From Bacteriovorax sp. (GTDB taxonomy: Bacteria; Bdellovibrionota; Bacteriovoracia; Bacteriovoracales; Bacteriovoracaceae), in NCBI GenBank assembly GCA_014377485.1, contig JACMPM010000101.1, positions 1 to 55,899 of the forward strand: 55,899 nt of DNA, given 5' to 3'. A program made the translations under genes and the position numbers. This document shows positions 49,593 through 55,899 of this stretch, piece by piece (position 1 is the stretch's first letter; each line of letters opens with the position of its first letter). A model generated the notes under the pieces. That model saw only the letters and a list, made by a program, of their open reading frames with translations, made no database searches and had not been told where the DNA came from.

Positions 49593-50936
49593 ATGAAAAA
49601 ACCAAATGACACTACTCTAAAAAGTGAAATCAAATTACCCATTGAACTTATTCCTTATACATCTTGGGGAAATAATCCACGTTCGATTTCTCCAAAAGAT
49701 TGGAAAAAATTAAGGTTAGAGTGTTACGAAAACGCAAAAAGAGTATGCGAGATTTGTGGTGACATAAAAAATACCGGAAAAGTGGAATGCCATGAAATTT
49801 GGGAATTTAATGATATAAAAAAAGTGCAAACACTTATCGGACTTATCGCCTTGTGTCCGCCATGTCACCAGGTGAAACATATAGGTCTTGCAAATAAAAT
49901 GGGTCGTGCCCAAAATGCAACTGAACATCTCGCTGAAATTAACAACTGGACAATAGATGAGGCAAATAATTATGTAAGTGAATCCATTAAAAAGTGGAAA
50001 GAAAGAAGTCGATATAGTTGGAAGTTAGACCTTGCTTGGATAAAGCGAAAGGGTATTAAGGTAAAAAATGAGAAGAATAGAACTCCTGCAGAATTAGTAA
50101 TCCTACTAGAGGCAATCCAAAATAATGATAATAAGTTAGTAAAATATTTACTAACTAAGAACAATAAATACAACTTTGCTGTTGATGAGAAAGGTAATCA
50201 AATATTACACATGGTGGTTAGGTCAAAAAACCTAAAAGTTACGAAATTATTTCTAAATGATCCGAATTTTATTAAAATGATCGACCAAGGAAACAAGGCT
50301 GGCATAACACCATTAATGCTATCCTGCCAGCTCGGAAGTAAGGAGATTGTTAAATTATTAGTAAATGCAGGTGCAAGTACTTCAAAGAAATGTAAGTATA
50401 AAAAATCTATTCTACATTATGTAGCCTTAAGCAATAATTTTGAAACATTTAAATATGTACACTCAAACTATTGTAAAAACTTAACTAATGAATCTGACTT
50501 TAAAGACGCATTATTTTTCCATAGAATTATGAGTAGTGAACAATTTTTTTCATCTAGCCTTCCAAGATCTATAAGGTTTGAGAGAAAAAAGATATTAGAA
50601 TATTCATTAGAATTCCTTACAAAAGATCAAGTAATTAAAAAAGATAAATTCGGAAAAACATTCCTTCACTGCATAGCATATCTAGGAGACAGAAAAACAA
50701 TTTTAAAAACATTAGAGAAAGGTGGGCTTGATACTATAGATTCCTTTGATAAATACGGAAAAACTCCAATCAATGAAGCGGCCCTTGGGTTGAATATCGA
50801 AGCTATAAAAACTCTTTTAGAGAAAAATGCAAAATTTAGGCATAAAACCAATTCAGGCGAAACAGCTTATGAAATTATAAAACAAAATATGGGCATAGAA
50901 ACAGCTGAAGAAGTATTTGGTACATATCTTAATTGA
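49593..50936 (+). CDS. HNH nuclease-ankyrin repeat fusion
   Basis: 447 residues. Residues 24-150 are an HNH endonuclease domain: TSWGNNPRSISPKDWKKLRL, zinc cysteines C52-x2-C55 (CEICG), catalytic block ECHEIWEF (His67), second pair C88-x2-C91 (LCPPCHQVKH) and His96. From about 168 to the end are ankyrin repeats: NQILHMVVRSKNLKVTKLFL, GITPLMLSCQLGSKEIVKLL, GKTPINEAALGLNIEAIKTL. The ankyrin part probably binds a partner or a phage protein and controls the nuclease. All metal and catalytic residues look intact. It leads into the AAA+ genes (27-base gap). Confidence 0.82.
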   Translation: MKKPNDTTLKSEIKLPIELIPYTSWGNNPRSISPKDWKKLRLECYENAKRVCEICGDIKNTGKVECHEIWEFNDIKKVQTLIGLIALCPPCHQVKHIGLANKMGRAQNATEHLAEINNWTIDEANNYVSESIKKWKERSRYSWKLDLAWIKRKGIKVKNEKNRTPAELVILLEAIQNNDNKLVKYLLTKNNKYNFAVDEKGNQILHMVVRSKNLKVTKLFLNDPNFIKMIDQGNKAGITPLMLSCQLGSKEIVKLLVNAGASTSKKCKYKKSILHYVALSNNFETFKYVHSNYCKNLTNESDFKDALFFHRIMSSEQFFSSSLPRSIRFERKKILEYSLEFLTKDQVIKKDKFGKTFLHCIAYLGDRKTILKTLEKGGLDTIDSFDKYGKTPINEAALGLNIEAIKTLLEKNAKFRHKTNSGETAYEIIKQNMGIETAEEVFGTYLN

Positions 50937-50963
50937 AATTTAAACAAAGGGACTCTAATACTA

Positions 50964-52214
50964 ATGAAAAAAAAATCAAATTACCTACCCAAGAATCTTT
51001 CCTTTAACGATCTAAATGAATGTTTAATCTTTCTGGGACACGATCGCCAAAAGAATAAAGCTGATGCTCAAAGCAAGATGGAAGATGTTGAAGCTGGGCT
51101 TAGTGATGATGAATATGAAGTGCTGATTGACTACATAAATGCAATGGAGATGATGGAACACAATTTTAAACTAAAAGAAATTATTCCATTCTGTAAAAGA
51201 GAAGATTTAATAAAACTTGCTAAAAAAATCTATCTTATAGGTTACATGGGTGTTGCTGATCTAGATATATCAAGCCACTTAACTCAACTTGAAATTGCAG
51301 CAGACTTTGAAAACTTAATTGATGACATCAATGATAAAGACATTATTGATCTATTAATTGAAATCGATGATGAGCATGACGAAATTGTTCTGAATGAATT
51401 CATTGTACCTGATGATGTGTTGAAAAGTTACGTTCTTCACAAGATAGGTATTAAAACTAAAAAGCAAAGTGGGGATGAAATAAACTTATCCACTAACTAT
51501 AATCTAGATCTTTTAAATATGGATAGCTTGTGCCCCCACGTCCATATTGAAGAATTAAAAAAAGTACATCAATACCTAAAAAGACCAGGCCCTAAGAAGT
51601 TTTATAACTGGGTAGTACTTTTTGAAGGTGCTCCAGGCACTGGGAAAACAGAGTATGCAAAGTTTTGTGCAAAAACGATGGAGCAACATTTTGTATACAC
51701 TTCTGCAGGAGGTCTTTTATCTGGATTTCATGGTGAATCAGAAGCAAATATTAAGAAACTTTTTGACGAAGCAGCAAGAAAAAATGCAATTATTTTTATC
51801 GACGAAGCAGATTCACTTGGGAGTAATAGAGCAAATGCGAGCCAAAGCTTCGAAACAAGTATTGTTAATGAGCTTCTTATACAGATCGAAAAATACCCAG
51901 GGATTGTCATTTTATCTACGAACATGACTGATAATTTAGATCCTGCCCTAATTGATAGGAGTATTCAGAAGATTACTTTTAACTATTTATCTAAAGAACA
52001 AGCACAAATAGCTTTTAATGTTTTTTTTGAGAGAAAGCTAACAGCATCTGAGCGCGAGAAGCTCAATAATGTAAAAAACTTGAGTCTTCGTAATTTCAGA
52101 GTAGTAATGCAGAAAACGTTTTTTACTGAAGAAGCAGACAATCTTAAATTAATAAAACTTTTACAGCTTGAGGTAGATTTTAGAACTAGGATCGAAGATT
52201 TAGGTGGCAAGTAA
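50964..52214 (+). CDS. AAA+ ATPase of the HNH-AAA-DnaB operon
   Basis: 416 residues. The first 190 are a helical domain of unknown family. AAA+ core: Walker A EGAPGTGKTEYA at about 220-231, Walker B AIIFIDEADS at about 275-284, then the signature NASQSFETSIVNELL, sensor 1 VILSTNMTDNLDPAL and an arginine near the finger position (IDRSIQKI). It resembles FtsH/proteasomal-type and ClpX-like classical AAA proteins. The C-terminal fusion partner in the next gene shares the NASQS signature, so the two AAA modules are related and could form a mixed ring. Confidence 0.82.
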   Translation: MKKKSNYLPKNLSFNDLNECLIFLGHDRQKNKADAQSKMEDVEAGLSDDEYEVLIDYINAMEMMEHNFKLKEIIPFCKREDLIKLAKKIYLIGYMGVADLDISSHLTQLEIAADFENLIDDINDKDIIDLLIEIDDEHDEIVLNEFIVPDDVLKSYVLHKIGIKTKKQSGDEINLSTNYNLDLLNMDSLCPHVHIEELKKVHQYLKRPGPKKFYNWVVLFEGAPGTGKTEYAKFCAKTMEQHFVYTSAGGLLSGFHGESEANIKKLFDEAARKNAIIFIDEADSLGSNRANASQSFETSIVNELLIQIEKYPGIVILSTNMTDNLDPALIDRSIQKITFNYLSKEQAQIAFNVFFERKLTASEREKLNNVKNLSLRNFRVVMQKTFFTEEADNLKLIKLLQLEVDFRTRIEDLGGK

Positions 52215-52351
52215 TGCGTAAAATTCTGGGTAATTAAGTTAAGGGAAAACCATTTGCCCAACCTGATAGGCCAAATTTCGCAAATATACTAACAAGTCTC
52301 ATTTTTTAATACATTTCTAAGTTATAAGCTACAAAACATAAAAGGTAAATT

Positions 52352-54088
52352 ATGGATTCAATAACAGAATCATTAAAAGAAGTTCTTAAAAACTTACAAG
52401 ATAAATTAAAATCATCAGATAATTTTAAAGGTCTTAAAACAGGTTATAAGGGACTCGATGAATGGCTTCAGGGATTAAAAAATGGAAATATAATAATCAT
52501 TGGATCCAGACCAGCAATGGGAAAAAGCTCGCTGGCCATCAGTATTGCCTTTCAGGCCTGTACTCTTTCAAAACGTCCAGTCATCTATTTTTCAAATCAA
52601 TTAAGTACTAATGAAATAGCGATGCGAATGCTTCTTGGTGTTGCCAAGGTTGATAATAAAAAAGTGCATAATAAAAAATTCTTAGAAGAAGACTTAAGAC
52701 AAATAGGAGCGGCTACAAAAGAAATAGCCGAACTACCAATTTTTTTAGATGACTATAACTCTTTAAATGTTGAAGAAATTATAAGCACATGTCGTAAGAA
52801 AAAAAATGAAGAAGATTTAGGTTTAATAATTATCGATAATCTTCAGGATATTAAAAGCAATGATTCATTAGAGTCCAATGAACAAATTTCTAAAAATTTA
52901 AAATTATTAAAGGCAATGGCGCGAGAGCTAGATTGCCCCGTTATCATATTATCTCAGGTTGGCCGGGGAGTTGAAGAGCGCTACAATAAACGTCCATATC
53001 TAGCAGATCTTAAAGATTCAGGAATGATAGAGCAATTGGCCGATGTAGTTTTGTTTATCTATCGTGAAGATCTCTATAATCCAAAATCAAGAGAAAAGGG
53101 CCTTGCGGAAATAATCATTGCAAAAAATCGGCATGGGGAGACTGGGATAGTAAAATTATTGTGGAAGGGAAGCTATTCAAGCTTTGAGGAACTAAGCCAA
53201 GGTAAAAAGCCACCATCTATTCCAGAAGATTCAAATGAACAAAATCCACCAACGGAATCACAATTTGTACCACCAAGTTTAACAGATTTTATAAGAATGC
53301 CAAAAAAGAATGTTACAAATACAGGAATCCAATTAAAAAAAATTAACTCAAATTATATGATTGATGGTCTAAGCGCTGACCATGATTTAAAAGTTGTAAC
53401 CGAAAAATTGGTTAAATATAATAAGAAGATGATAAGTGGAAAAAGTGACGTAAGTCTAAATATCATATTGAGCGGTCCTCCGGGCTCAGGAAAAACTGAA
53501 TACGCTAAGTATTTATCCCAAGAATTAAAAAAAGGGTTTATTTTCAAGCAAGCAAGTGATCTAAAAAGTAAGTGGGTGGGTGAGGGCGAAAAAAACATCA
53601 AAAAAGCCTTTATGGAGGCCCAGGAATCTAAAAGCATTCTATTTATTGATGAGATCGATACATTCTTACATTCAAGAGATAATGCATCTCAAAGTTACCA
53701 AATTAGTGAGGTTAATGAATTCCTTATTTGCTTAGAGAACTTCAAAGGAATTTTTATGTGTGCCACAAACTCAACTGAGCGAATGGATCCCGCAGCTTTA
53801 AGAAGATTTCTTTTTAAGATTAAATTCGACTTTCTAGATTCAACAGGTGCTTTGAAGTTCTATAATCATTTCTATAATGAATATGATGCTTCTGAATTAA
53901 GTATTCAAGAATTAGCAGATCTAAAACAAATTAAGAATTTAACTCCAAGTGATTTTAATACAGTTAAGAGAAAACTAATATTTGAAGACGAAATTAATCA
54001 CAATCAAATATTGAACTTACTTAAACAAGAAGTGGCCCATAAGAAATTTCACACTAAGGGAGTGATGGGTTTGGGAGTTAATATATAG
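52352..54088 (+). CDS. DnaB-type helicase domain fused to an AAA+ ATPase
   Basis: 578 residues with two ATPase modules. Residues 25-285 are the RecA-like DnaB helicase domain: LKTGYKGLDEWLQGLKNG, Walker A GSRPAMGKSSLA near 51-62, VIYFSNQLSTNEIAMRMLLG, Walker B LGLIIIDNLQDI, VIILSQVGRGVEERYNKRP and DSGMIEQLADVVLFIYRED. The DnaB N-terminal primase-binding domain is absent. Residues 330-560 are an AAA+ module: SGPPGSGKTEYA near 373, SILFIDEIDT, NASQSYQISEVNEFLIC and ATNSTERMDPAALRRF. This fusion is unfamiliar to me. A diverged copy of its last 48 bases follows R12. Confidence 0.85.
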   Translation: MDSITESLKEVLKNLQDKLKSSDNFKGLKTGYKGLDEWLQGLKNGNIIIIGSRPAMGKSSLAISIAFQACTLSKRPVIYFSNQLSTNEIAMRMLLGVAKVDNKKVHNKKFLEEDLRQIGAATKEIAELPIFLDDYNSLNVEEIISTCRKKKNEEDLGLIIIDNLQDIKSNDSLESNEQISKNLKLLKAMARELDCPVIILSQVGRGVEERYNKRPYLADLKDSGMIEQLADVVLFIYREDLYNPKSREKGLAEIIIAKNRHGETGIVKLLWKGSYSSFEELSQGKKPPSIPEDSNEQNPPTESQFVPPSLTDFIRMPKKNVTNTGIQLKKINSNYMIDGLSADHDLKVVTEKLVKYNKKMISGKSDVSLNIILSGPPGSGKTEYAKYLSQELKKGFIFKQASDLKSKWVGEGEKNIKKAFMEAQESKSILFIDEIDTFLHSRDNASQSYQISEVNEFLICLENFKGIFMCATNSTERMDPAALRRFLFKIKFDFLDSTGALKFYNHFYNEYDASELSIQELADLKQIKNLTPSDFNTVKRKLIFEDEINHNQILNLLKQEVAHKKFHTKGVMGLGVNI

Positions 54089-54121
54089 AGTCCCTAGCTC
54101 GTGCATAGCACGGCGTTCCCC

Positions 54122-54318
54122 TAATTGTTGTCAAATGAACTCAAATTCAAGAAACAAGGAACGAAGCTAAGGAGCATACGATCAGTATGTGATCGAAGCT
54201 GAGCTGACGAAGTGACGCCAAAAATTCTCAGGATAGAGAATTTTGTCGCCAAAGGCGCTCTATGAGCGAGCTTCATGGATGAAGCGAAGACAAAATTGGG
54301 TTTATTTCACAATAATTA
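54122..54318 (+). repeat. R repeat copy 12 (R12) with a nested B element
   Basis: Outer arms TAATTGTTGTCAAATGAAC and GGTTTATTTCACAATAATTA. The apical hairpin GCATAC-gatca-GTATGT is intact. A B element is inserted nearer the right arm (54226-54296): ATTCTC/GAGAAT, then TTGTC closing with GACAA around GCC/GGC, GCTC/GAGC and GCTTCA/TGAAGC hairpins, a small cloverleaf. The right end is 3 bases from a second copy of the DnaB-AAA gene's tail. Confidence 0.92.
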
Positions 54319-54321
54319 AAT

Positions 54322-54375
54322 AAGAAATTTCATACTAAAGGAATAGTTGGATTGGGAATTACACATGGAAACTGA
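54322..54375 (+). pseudogene. Remnant of a second DnaB-AAA gene 3' end
   Basis: Reads KKFHTKGIVGLGITHGN and stop, against KKFHTKGVMGLGVNI and stop at the end of the intact gene (54041-54088). The similarity begins 3 bases after R12. Its last bases overlap the ATG of the following gene at 54365. Confidence 0.8.
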
Positions 54376-54955
54376 AGACTCGTATAAAACCATCTGGGGT
54401 AAAAAAATAAAAGGAAATGAATGTGTTTTATTAAGAGGATTTATCTATAAGAAAGACGGTCAGTTAAATTCAATTTTTCATAGGTCACATGACTTTACTT
54501 ATTTTGAAAGATTCAAGTCCGATGTTAAAAAGTCAGCTGAAGTTCTTAATGGGAAATATTACCGCGGGGGAATGTCGGGGCCTAACGATTTTCAAGATGA
54601 AGAGGTAAGAAATAAACCAATTTGTCCCATTCCCTTAGAATATCTAGATCCTCCAATTGCACTTCTATGTAAATTATTGCCCATATATGGGATAAGCACG
54701 GTATACAGCTGTGGTGGCCATAAAGAAGACGAGAGCTGTCCAACGATTAGCTTTAGAAGTAACCTAGATCACATAAAAGCTAAGCATCTGTTCCATGAAG
54801 TCCTTCAGAATGATTTTTCAAAGGTCATTTTTTCAACAGGAAGGGGATGGATGGGTTTGAAAGTCGAATTCTTAATGGATAAGCATAATGAAGAATCCTA
54901 CTTTGAGATGAATTGGTTTATTCATAAATTAGCAAAAAACCTACTGAAAATTTGA
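54365..54955 (+). CDS. Hypothetical protein, phage or plasmid type
   Basis: 196 residues from the ATG at 54365; codons upstream belong to the remnant. Notable are KYYRGGMSGPNDFQDEEVRN, a proline-rich ICPIPLEYLDPPIALLCKLL and GISTVYSCGGHKEDESCP, where SCGGH with a nearby Cys could bind a metal. The pattern GxxTxxSCxGH recurs in small phage-encoded proteins I have seen, without known function. It lies directly downstream of the R12 remnant and may once have been the gene following a DnaB-AAA gene. Confidence 0.6.
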   Translation: METEDSYKTIWGKKIKGNECVLLRGFIYKKDGQLNSIFHRSHDFTYFERFKSDVKKSAEVLNGKYYRGGMSGPNDFQDEEVRNKPICPIPLEYLDPPIALLCKLLPIYGISTVYSCGGHKEDESCPTISFRSNLDHIKAKHLFHEVLQNDFSKVIFSTGRGWMGLKVEFLMDKHNEESYFEMNWFIHKLAKNLLKI

Positions 54956-55072
54956 ATAAGTGTATTTAGAAGTAAATAATTTAATAATCTTACAAAGGGG
55001 AGAAGTCTCATTTTTTGAGTTACCACACTGATAAATTATCCAATCAATATATTGGTGAGATGGAGTGTTTAT

Positions 55073-55417
55073 ATGACTAATTATGAATTATTATGTGAAA
55101 AAATCGAAAATCTAGAACAATTAGTAATCGACTTTAAGAGTCTTGCTGAAGATATTAAAAAATCAAATCTTACAGAAATACTTCATGGGTCGACACCTAT
55201 AATTGCTGATCAAATTCTCAGTGAAGATTTGATGTATGCTGATGCTTTAAAATTTGTAGTTGAACATAAATCTGCAAGTATTTCGTTACTTCAAAAAAAG
55301 TTTGGAATTGGGTATCAAAGAGCTTCAATGCTGATCTCAAAATTAGAAACAAGGGGAGCTATCGGCCCCGTAAATGGTTCAATGCCTAGAAAAGTTTTGT
55401 TGTTTAAAAGTAGATAG
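55073..55417 (+). CDS. Stand-alone FtsK gamma-type DNA-binding protein
   Basis: 114 residues from the ATG at 55073 (GGAG 8 bases before). After an N-terminal coiled coil (LLCEKIENLEQLVIDFKSLA) the C-terminal 65 residues form an FtsK gamma winged helix: YADALKFVVEHKSASISLLQ, KKFGIGYQRASMLISKLETR and GAIGPVNGSMPRKVL. In FtsK this domain reads KOPS sites and steers the translocase to dif. Without a motor, this protein could act as a regulator, or direct plasmid DNA to a host machine. Confidence 0.85.
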   Translation: MTNYELLCEKIENLEQLVIDFKSLAEDIKKSNLTEILHGSTPIIADQILSEDLMYADALKFVVEHKSASISLLQKKFGIGYQRASMLISKLETRGAIGPVNGSMPRKVLLFKSR

Positions 55418-55485
55418 AAACTTTCAATTGAAACGAGTGAAGAACGAGCAAAAGAAGAGGTCTAGGTAGTTGAGAGCTGCTACCG

Positions 55486-55553
55486 AATCTTGTCAAATGT
55501 GTTCATCTTCAAGAAGCTAAAAGACAGTCTGATGAGCATACAACTAGTATGAA
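55486..55553 (+). repeat. R repeat copy 13 (R13), left half only
   Basis: ATCTTGTCAAATGTGTTCAT, then the apical hairpin CATAC-aacta-GTATG. After that the sequence changes to AT-rich DNA and no ATTTCACAA right arm follows. It marks a broken end of the R array and borders a region (55554-55771) in which I see no other element. Confidence 0.7.
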
Positions 55554-55771
55554 TTTTGCTATTAAATAATTATTACACCATGCCCATTTGCCAATATTTC
55601 ATGCTGTATAATTTGTCGATTATTTCGACAACCTAGACACATTTTCTTTAATTTTCATACACTTACAGAGGTAAAAATATTTAATTTATTATTCTGTAAT
55701 GAATTAAATTAAACTGACCGAAGAATGCAAATAATACTTATTTTATGGATTTTTGTAATCAAGGGTTAAAA

Positions 55772-55899
55772 ATGTTTCACATTCAAGCAATTGCCTTGGG
55801 CTTCATTTTATCTTTCACTCAAGCTTCTTTTGCAGGCACTCGAGAATTTTCCGTCGATAAAACTGAAGGCACATCTCCTCTCACTATTTCATTCAATGC
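55772..55899 (+). CDS. Secreted protein with a PKD-like start, cut by window edge
   Basis: Open from the ATG at 55772 to the window end (42 codons). Signal peptide MFHIQAIALGFILSFTQASF ending at AGTR, followed by FSVDKTEGTSPLTISFN, which is the beginning of a PKD domain (G..PLTVxF). PKD domains are beta-sandwich modules of surface proteins, proteases and chitinases. The gene lies outside the R array and could be part of the backbone or of flanking DNA. Confidence 0.65.
   Translation, partial: MFHIQAIALGFILSFTQASFAGTREFSVDKTEGTSPLTISFN

Noticed and set aside
53353-53637. Minus-strand open frame of 94 codons
   Set aside because: It is antisense to the AAA+ module of the DnaB-AAA gene and shows no gene-like features.
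18361-55553. R repeats as classical integron attC sites
   Set aside because: No RYYYAAC or GTTRRRY boxes at the ends, no integron integrase gene in the window, and cargo genes in both orientations. Only the logic of folded sites is similar.
18361-55553. R repeats as a CRISPR array
   Set aside because: The repeats are about 120 bp, imperfect, separated by genes of very different length, and no cas genes are present.
18361-55553. R repeats as simple transcription terminators or mRNA 3' elements
   Set aside because: They keep one orientation whatever the direction of the adjacent gene, often precede start codons, and separate terminator-like hairpins exist beside them.

Overview
This AT-rich window (about one third G+C by eye) looks like most of a conjugative plasmid, or a plasmid-like mobile region, of a Gram-negative bacterium. 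The evidence is lipobox lipoproteins, outer-membrane type IV secretion (T4SS) core parts, an RPA-type replication initiator with iterons, and ParA partition. The WYL regulator, a possible TIGR02147-like regulator and the overall style would fit the Bdellovibrionota (Bacteriovorax-like), but that is inference. No rRNA or tRNA gene was recognised. Both window edges cut through genes.

Layout. 1-1362: edge gene (SelO-like N-terminus) and an AbiGi/DUF2971-like gene. 1363-2014: non-coding, with a 145-bp nested hairpin. 2015-13710 (minus strand): a tightly overlapping T4SS operon reading pilin, VirB3, VirB4, VirB5, VirB6, VirB8, VirB9, VirB10, lipoprotein, VirD4, replication-relaxation-like protein, an unknown and SSB. 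It is headed by a large lipoprotein and preceded by two CGACA/TGTCG dyads. No VirB11 and no relaxase are visible. 14-18.3 kb: a regulator, a nucleotidyltransferase (NTase)/HTH gene pair and an AbiEi/AbiEii module, the two modules each with palindromic operators. 18.3-37.3 kb: accessory genes plus the plasmid core (RPA initiator, about 20 iterons at 25826-26712, ParA and its partner, a palindrome-rich centromere). 37.5-55.4 kb: a defence-like accessory region with an MmeI-like restriction enzyme, UmuC plus a UmuD relative lacking its catalytic Ser/Lys, a second NTase/HTH pair, a WYL regulator, a possible papain-like protease, and an operon of HTH, small protein, HNH-ankyrin nuclease, AAA+ ATPase and a DnaB-AAA+ fusion.

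Most striking is a repeat family (called R here): 13 copies between 18.36 and 55.55 kb, all in the same orientation whatever the direction of the neighbouring genes. Standard copies are about 120 bp. Each begins with a TTGTCAAAT core and ends with ATTTCACAA, so the ends pair with one C:C mismatch that is present in almost every copy, while the stems around it vary by compensatory change. The right end lies within a few bases of a gene boundary in most copies. In two cases (R9, R12) a diverged second copy of the upstream gene's 3' end starts 2-3 bases after the right end; at R2 an endonuclease I tail lies beside the repeat. This resembles a cassette array with folded recombination sites (integron-like in logic but not in sequence), or a family of small elements targeting gene ends. 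No recombinase is visible in the window. A second structured repeat (B) is nested inside R11 and R12 at different positions.

The genes can be read as: a replicon core (initiator, iterons, par), a transfer apparatus, stabilising toxin-antitoxin-like modules, and swappable cargo separated by R repeats, much of it resembling anti-phage or DNA-repair functions. Several gene remnants (endonuclease I twice, RmuC, hydrolase tail, DnaB-AAA tail) show that cargo has been replaced repeatedly.
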